Of a stretch of DNA of 60,714 nucleotides, positions 56,763 to 60,714 are shown piece by piece. The DNA comes from Endozoicomonas numazuensis (GTDB taxonomy: Bacteria; Pseudomonadota; Gammaproteobacteria; Pseudomonadales; Endozoicomonadaceae). The DNA is taken from NCBI RefSeq assembly GCF_000722635.1, contig NZ_JOKH01000001.1:99454-160167 (forward strand), given 5' to 3'. Numbering within the stretch: the stretch's first letter is position 1; the number at the start of each line of letters is the position of its first letter. A program made the translations under genes and the position numbers. A model generated the notes under the pieces. That model was not told the origin of the DNA and did not search any database. It saw nothing but the letters and a program-made list of their open reading frames with translations.

Positions 56763-58292
56763 TTATGACAGTGAGGGCTCTTCATCATCATAGCGAGAAA
56801 CAGAACGGGCCCGGCTCTCCACCTCTTCAAAACAATCAATCATATCCCTTGAAGGCTGTCGACTCATCAAGCTAAACAAAATACAAATGAGCAGAGAAAT
56901 CAAAAACCCCGGGACAATCTCATAAAGATCAAATACCCCACCGGATAATGGCTTCCATACCAGAACAGTGACTGCGCCTGCAATAATGCCTGCCATTGCG
57001 CCTACGCCAGTCATTCTTTTCCAATACAGAGACAAAAGTAGCGCCGGTCCGAACGCGGCACCAAAACCAGCCCAGGCATATGACACCATTCCCAGAACAC
57101 TACTATCAGGATTCATAGCCAACCAGGTTGCTATCACCGCAATACCTACAACAGCCAAACGCCCCACCAGAAGCACTTCCTGAGCATTGGCATTCCTTCT
57201 GAAAATATCCCGATAGAAGTCTTCAGCAAAAGCCGTTGAGCAAACCAGTAACTGAGAATCTGCTGTGCTCATGATAGCTGCCAAAATAGCTGCCAGCAGA
57301 ATACCGGCAAGCACTGGATGGAAAAGAGTATTCACCATCAGCATAAAGATGGCTTCAGGATCATCCAGCTGAATACCTGTTCTCTCGGTATAAACTATTC
57401 CTGCCAGACCGACCAGCAATGCACCCAACATACAAATAGCGGTCCAGCTGATCGCAATACGTCTTGCCAGGGTTAACTGACTTGCTGATTGAACGGCCTT
57501 GAAACGGGCCAGAATATGAGGCTGGCCAAAATACCCCAACCCCCAGCCTAATAACGAGAAAATAGTAATCCAGGACAATGCCTGACCTTCACGGGTAGTA
57601 AAGGCATTGAGCAGCTCCGGATTCAACTCTCTGATTTCTACAAACACCCGGTCAGCTCCACCACTGACCTCAAGCGCCGCTATGGGCACGATCAGCAAGG
57701 CGACAGCCATTAACAGCCCCTGGATCAGATCGGTCCAGCACACAGCCAGAAAGCCACCAAACAGGGTATAGGAAATGACAGACAACATACCGATGATTAC
57801 GGCCCACTCATAATCTATTCCAAAAACAGATTCAAACAGTTTGCCCCCGGCAACCAGACCCGAGCTGGTATAAAAAAGGAAGAAGACCAGAATGAATGCA
57901 GCAGAAACAGGTTGCAAAAGCCCTTTGCTATCTTCGAACCGATTAGCAAAATACTCAGGAAGCGTCAGAGAGTCATCCGCTACTACACTGTATATTCTCA
58001 AACGCCGGGCGACGATCAGCCAATTCAACCAGGTACCACCCAACAACCCCGCAGCCAACCAGAAAGCTTCGAAACCGGCAGCAAAAGCATAACCGGGCAA
58101 GCCCAGCAACAGCCAACCGCTCATATCAGACGCCCCTGCACTTAAAGCCGCAGACCACGGACCTAACGAACGACCTCCCAGAAAGTAGTCAGCTGAACTG
58201 TGTGTTCTCTGCCAAGCGATATAGCCCACTCCCAGCATCATGGTAAAATAAACTACGAAGGTGAGAATGATCTGTAGATTGCCTTCAGACAT
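56763..58292 (-). CDS. putP: Sodium/proline symporter
   Basis: The 509-residue protein of the sodium:solute symporter family has about 13 membrane helices. PutP blocks include YFLGGRSLGPWSAALSAGASDMSGWLLLGLPG near residues 37-68, ARRLRIYSVVADDSLTLPEYFANRF and ILLAAILAAIMSTADSQLLV. It imports proline with Na+. The gradient could be maintained by the oxaloacetate decarboxylase encoded at 17108-20545. hutI is divergent; putA is not here. Confidence 0.94.
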   Translation of the reverse strand: MSEGNLQIILTFVVYFTMMLGVGYIAWQRTHSSADYFLGGRSLGPWSAALSAGASDMSGWLLLGLPGYAFAAGFEAFWLAAGLLGGTWLNWLIVARRLRIYSVVADDSLTLPEYFANRFEDSKGLLQPVSAAFILVFFLFYTSSGLVAGGKLFESVFGIDYEWAVIIGMLSVISYTLFGGFLAVCWTDLIQGLLMAVALLIVPIAALEVSGGADRVFVEIRELNPELLNAFTTREGQALSWITIFSLLGWGLGYFGQPHILARFKAVQSASQLTLARRIAISWTAICMLGALLVGLAGIVYTERTGIQLDDPEAIFMLMVNTLFHPVLAGILLAAILAAIMSTADSQLLVCSTAFAEDFYRDIFRRNANAQEVLLVGRLAVVGIAVIATWLAMNPDSSVLGMVSYAWAGFGAAFGPALLLSLYWKRMTGVGAMAGIIAGAVTVLVWKPLSGGVFDLYEIVPGFLISLLICILFSLMSRQPSRDMIDCFEEVESRARSVSRYDDEEPSLS

Positions 58293-58551
58293 AATTGTGT
58301 CCCTGACCGTGCATACCCTTTTTTATCAAGGTAGTTCATTTATCACTCATCTGTAACATTTCTGTATTTTTTATAACCATTAGAATTAATCACTCCGTCT
58401 TCTTACGGTCACCAATCTTAACCATCTACTCAGCTGCAGATTTCCTTTCGAATTAAGATTATCTGGCTATTCTTAGATTCCATCTCCAGTCATAATGATC
58501 TGCCAGCATCTTGATTCTGGCTTCTGTGTAGCCGACTGTCTGAGTACAACC

Positions 58552-59808
58552 ATGGCAATGCATCGCGTGATCCAACTAAAAGAGTGCGACCGAGTCTGGA
58601 TTAATGTCAATCTGGCTACCTTTGATCCAGCCATGTCTCACCCCTATGGCTCAAGACACCGTTGTGCTTTAGGTATCCACAAGGGAAAGATTGCACGCAT
58701 TGAACCCATGTCTGCTGTTACCGCCACTCGACTGCCTTATGATGTAACTGACGGCCATAACGGTTGGCTGACACCGGGACTCATCGACTGTCATACCCAT
58801 TTAGTATTTGGCGGTCACCGGGCCCAGGAGTTCGAGTTACGACTAAAAGGTGTCCCTTATGAACAGATTGCTGCTCAAGGAGGGGGGATTCTCGCCACAG
58901 CCAGAGCTACCCGGGTAAGATCCAAAGAGCAATTGATCAAGTCTACCCTTCCCCGTCTCAAAGCATTAACTGCAGAAGGCGTCACACTGGTTGAAATCAA
59001 ATCCGGTTATGGCCTTAACCTGGTGGACGAAATCAAGATGCTGGAGGTTGCCAAAGAACTTCACAACCGACATACCATAAAAATTATCAGTACATTACTG
59101 GTAGCCAGCACCCTTCCCCCTGAGTTTGCAGGAAGAACTGACGAATACGTTGATATGATCTGCCAGCAGCTTATCCCTGAAGTAGCCGACAAAAAGCTCG
59201 CAGAAGCGGTAGATATACATTGTGAAAATGCTGCTTTCACCATGGCTCATCGTGACAAAATTTTTCAATCAGCCATAGACAATGGTTTACCTACCAAATG
59301 TCATACCGAGCAGTTCAGTGAAAATGGTGGGGCCTCTCTGGCTGCCCATATGAATGCCCTTTCCTGCGACCACCTTCAGCATATTTCTGAACAGGGCATT
59401 GCGGACATGGCAGAGTCCGGGTCTATTGCGGTGCTACTTCCGGGCTCTTATTATTTTATGCGCTGCCAAACCCCACCGCCGGTAGAGCTACTACGGCATT
59501 ATCAGGTTCCTATTGCTCTGGCTACAGACACCAACCCAGGCACCTCTCCACTGGCATCTATCAGAATGATGATGAACATGGGCTGCATCTTTTTTCAGCT
59601 AACCCCCGCAGAAGCTCTGGCAGGAGTGACGATCAATGCCGCTCGTGCCCTGGGTATTGCTGATCACTATGGAAGCCTTGAAGAAGATAAAGCGGCAGAC
59701 TTCTGCCTCTGGGATATTGATCACCCTAATGAACTCGCCTATCAATTAGGGCACTGCCCTTTGCAACAGAGAGTTATTGATGGACAGATCATCGATACCA
59801 GCCACTGA
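58552..59808 (+). CDS. hutI: Imidazolonepropionase
   Basis: The 418-residue amidohydrolase has the metal motif LIDCHTHLVFGGHRAQEFELRLKG near residue 75, QGGGILATARATR, and later metal ligands in HTEQFSENGG and LATDTNPGTSP. It opens the imidazolone ring to N-formimino-glutamate in histidine breakdown. The start is uncertain: the frame is open back to 58495, but family length fits the ATG at 58552. The other hut genes (hutH, hutU, hutG) are not in the window. Confidence 0.9.
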   Translation: MAMHRVIQLKECDRVWINVNLATFDPAMSHPYGSRHRCALGIHKGKIARIEPMSAVTATRLPYDVTDGHNGWLTPGLIDCHTHLVFGGHRAQEFELRLKGVPYEQIAAQGGGILATARATRVRSKEQLIKSTLPRLKALTAEGVTLVEIKSGYGLNLVDEIKMLEVAKELHNRHTIKIISTLLVASTLPPEFAGRTDEYVDMICQQLIPEVADKKLAEAVDIHCENAAFTMAHRDKIFQSAIDNGLPTKCHTEQFSENGGASLAAHMNALSCDHLQHISEQGIADMAESGSIAVLLPGSYYFMRCQTPPPVELLRHYQVPIALATDTNPGTSPLASIRMMMNMGCIFFQLTPAEALAGVTINAARALGIADHYGSLEEDKAADFCLWDIDHPNELAYQLGHCPLQQRVIDGQIIDTSH

Positions 59809-59845
59809 CACACGTTATCTGTCGCCTCTGTATCCATACAGAAAC

Positions 59846-60493
59846 TTACTGAAATATCTCATCCAGAGTGTATGTTGAAACGCCGTCAGCTCTTTCTTTT
59901 GTAGCCACTTTCAACATTTTACCTGCCAGCTCCCAATCATGAATGGGCCTTAGCTTTCTCAAACCAGGTAACTGGCAAAGACAAGGTAATACCTTGGCAG
60001 CCAGGCCTTCACCCAAACGATTTTCTCTTCTTTTTCCCAATAACAGTGATGGCTGGAAGATACTCACATTCTGGAAAGGAAGCTGTTTTATTGCCTGCTC
60101 TAATTCACCTTTCATTTTGAAATACTGAGAATGACTTTGCGCATTGGCACCACTTGAACTGATTAACAGATAATGAGGCACATTATTCTCTGCAGCAATT
60201 CGGGCCGCCTCCCATTGATAATCAAAATCTATCTGTCTTTGGGCATCGATAGAGCCAGCCTGCTTTTTCGTTGTACCCAGACAGGAAAAAAACAAATCAC
60301 CTTTGATAAGATCCCGAGACTGCTCCAGATTTTTGAAATCAATGATATGACTTTCCAGTTTGTCAGACGTTTGCTGAACCTCTCTGCGAGCCAGTGCTAC
60401 TACCTTCTCAATATCTGGAGACTCCAGAAGCTGATCCAGTAATTCTGAGCCCACCAAGCCAGTAGCACCAATGATTACCGCTGTTTTGAGCAT
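59846..60493 (-). CDS. Atypical SDR / NAD(P)-binding protein (HTATIP2-like)
   Basis: The 215-residue protein starts with a dinucleotide fold (AVIIGATGLVGSELLDQLLE) and has the atypical SDR pattern DLFFSCLGTTKKQAGSIDAQ, then YLLISSSGANAQSHSQYFKM with the Ser and Tyr/Lys of the family and FQPSLLLGKRREN. Such TIP30/HTATIP2-like proteins bind NAD(P); many have no known substrate. It is convergent with hutI and transcribed away from the octamer repeat. Confidence 0.85.
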   Translation of the reverse strand: MLKTAVIIGATGLVGSELLDQLLESPDIEKVVALARREVQQTSDKLESHIIDFKNLEQSRDLIKGDLFFSCLGTTKKQAGSIDAQRQIDFDYQWEAARIAAENNVPHYLLISSSGANAQSHSQYFKMKGELEQAIKQLPFQNVSIFQPSLLLGKRRENRLGEGLAAKVLPCLCQLPGLRKLRPIHDWELAGKMLKVATKERADGVSTYTLDEIFQ

Positions 60494-60554
60494 GGAATGA
60501 CTCCGCTATTTAAGGTTTTTTATTCAGTGATGATATACCGGATTGGGACAGAAA

Positions 60555-60714
60555 GCTGGAAGGCTGGAAGGCTGGAAGGCTGGAAGGCTGGAAGGCTGGA
60601 AGGCTGGAAGGCTGGAAGGCTGGAAGGCTGGAAGGCTGGAAGGCTGGAAGGCTGGAAGGCTGGAAGGCTGGAAGGCTGGAAGGCTGGAAGGCTGGAAGGC
60701 TGGAAGGCTGGAAG
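60555..60714. repeat. Octamer tandem array (GCTGGAAG)20, open-ended
   Basis: Twenty perfect head-to-tail copies of GCTGGAAG fill 160 bases to the window's last base; the true length is unknown. The unit length is not a multiple of three, and no ORF uses it. It lies upstream of the SDR-type gene. Confidence 0.97.

Noticed and set aside
60555-60714. CRISPR array
   Set aside because: The unit is 8 bp, contiguous and without spacers; no cas genes are near.

Overview
The window reads as chromosomal DNA of a Gram-negative gammaproteobacterium with a facultatively anaerobic, probably marine and possibly host-associated lifestyle. The housekeeping genes (trmN, rsmC, udk, guaC, dusC, mnmC, hemG, menFDHCE) are gammaproteobacterial in type. 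An Endozoicomonas-like symbiont would fit the Na+-pumping oxaloacetate decarboxylase, the dense small palindromic repeats and an effector-like protein, but the genus is inference.

Layout. 1-640: decayed IS607-type recombinase and a worn copy of a 168-bp miniature element. 709-2336: DMT permease and trmN. 2390-4096: large coiled-coil/disordered protein whose C-terminus carries host-trafficking-like short motifs. 4265-6041: intact 168-bp miniature element abutting an amino-acid ABC permease and its binding lipoprotein, with no ATPase. 6366-10184: rsmC, yciA, udk, guaC. 10212-11405: unknown exported membrane protein. 11498-14663: pflA and pflB, followed by 1 kb of AT-rich DNA with tandem duplications. 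15725-20545: small basic protein, mgsA, oadGAB. 20737-20904: second, near-identical 168-bp element. 21399-25694: dusC, mnmC, msrA. 25939-28527: a Spo0M-like gene split exactly by an IS200/IS605 element carrying tnpA and tnpB. 28574-33798: M23 peptidase, TolC-family protein, hemG, GT87-like protein. 33915-37178: polymorphic-toxin locus: colicin-E5-like toxin interrupted by an in-frame amber codon, its putative immunity gene, an orphan toxin tip and a second immunity gene. 37333-39144: IS1182-type element with a broken transposase. 39219-44985: oligopeptide/glutathione-type ABC operon. 45514-47838: alaE, thiM, thpR. 47922-54542: menFDHCE. 54805-56740: small unknown genes. 56763-60493: putP, hutI, an SDR-type protein. 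60555-60714: perfect octamer array running off the window.

How the genes fit together. Pyruvate formate-lyase with its activase, methylglyoxal synthase, the oxaloacetate decarboxylase sodium pump, menaquinone synthesis and menaquinone-dependent HemG describe an organism that ferments or respires anaerobically and uses a sodium gradient, which PutP could also exploit. The mobile and repeat content (IS607, IS605, IS1182, three miniature-element families, one octamer array) and the toxin/immunity cassettes mark several spots of recent rearrangement between otherwise ordinary genes.

The most unusual items are the amber-interrupted toxin with stacked toxin/immunity cassettes, the reconstructable IS605 insertion with a predictable TnpB guide, the three miniature-element families (one apparently sharing ends with the local IS1182 element), and the effector-like protein at 2390-4096.
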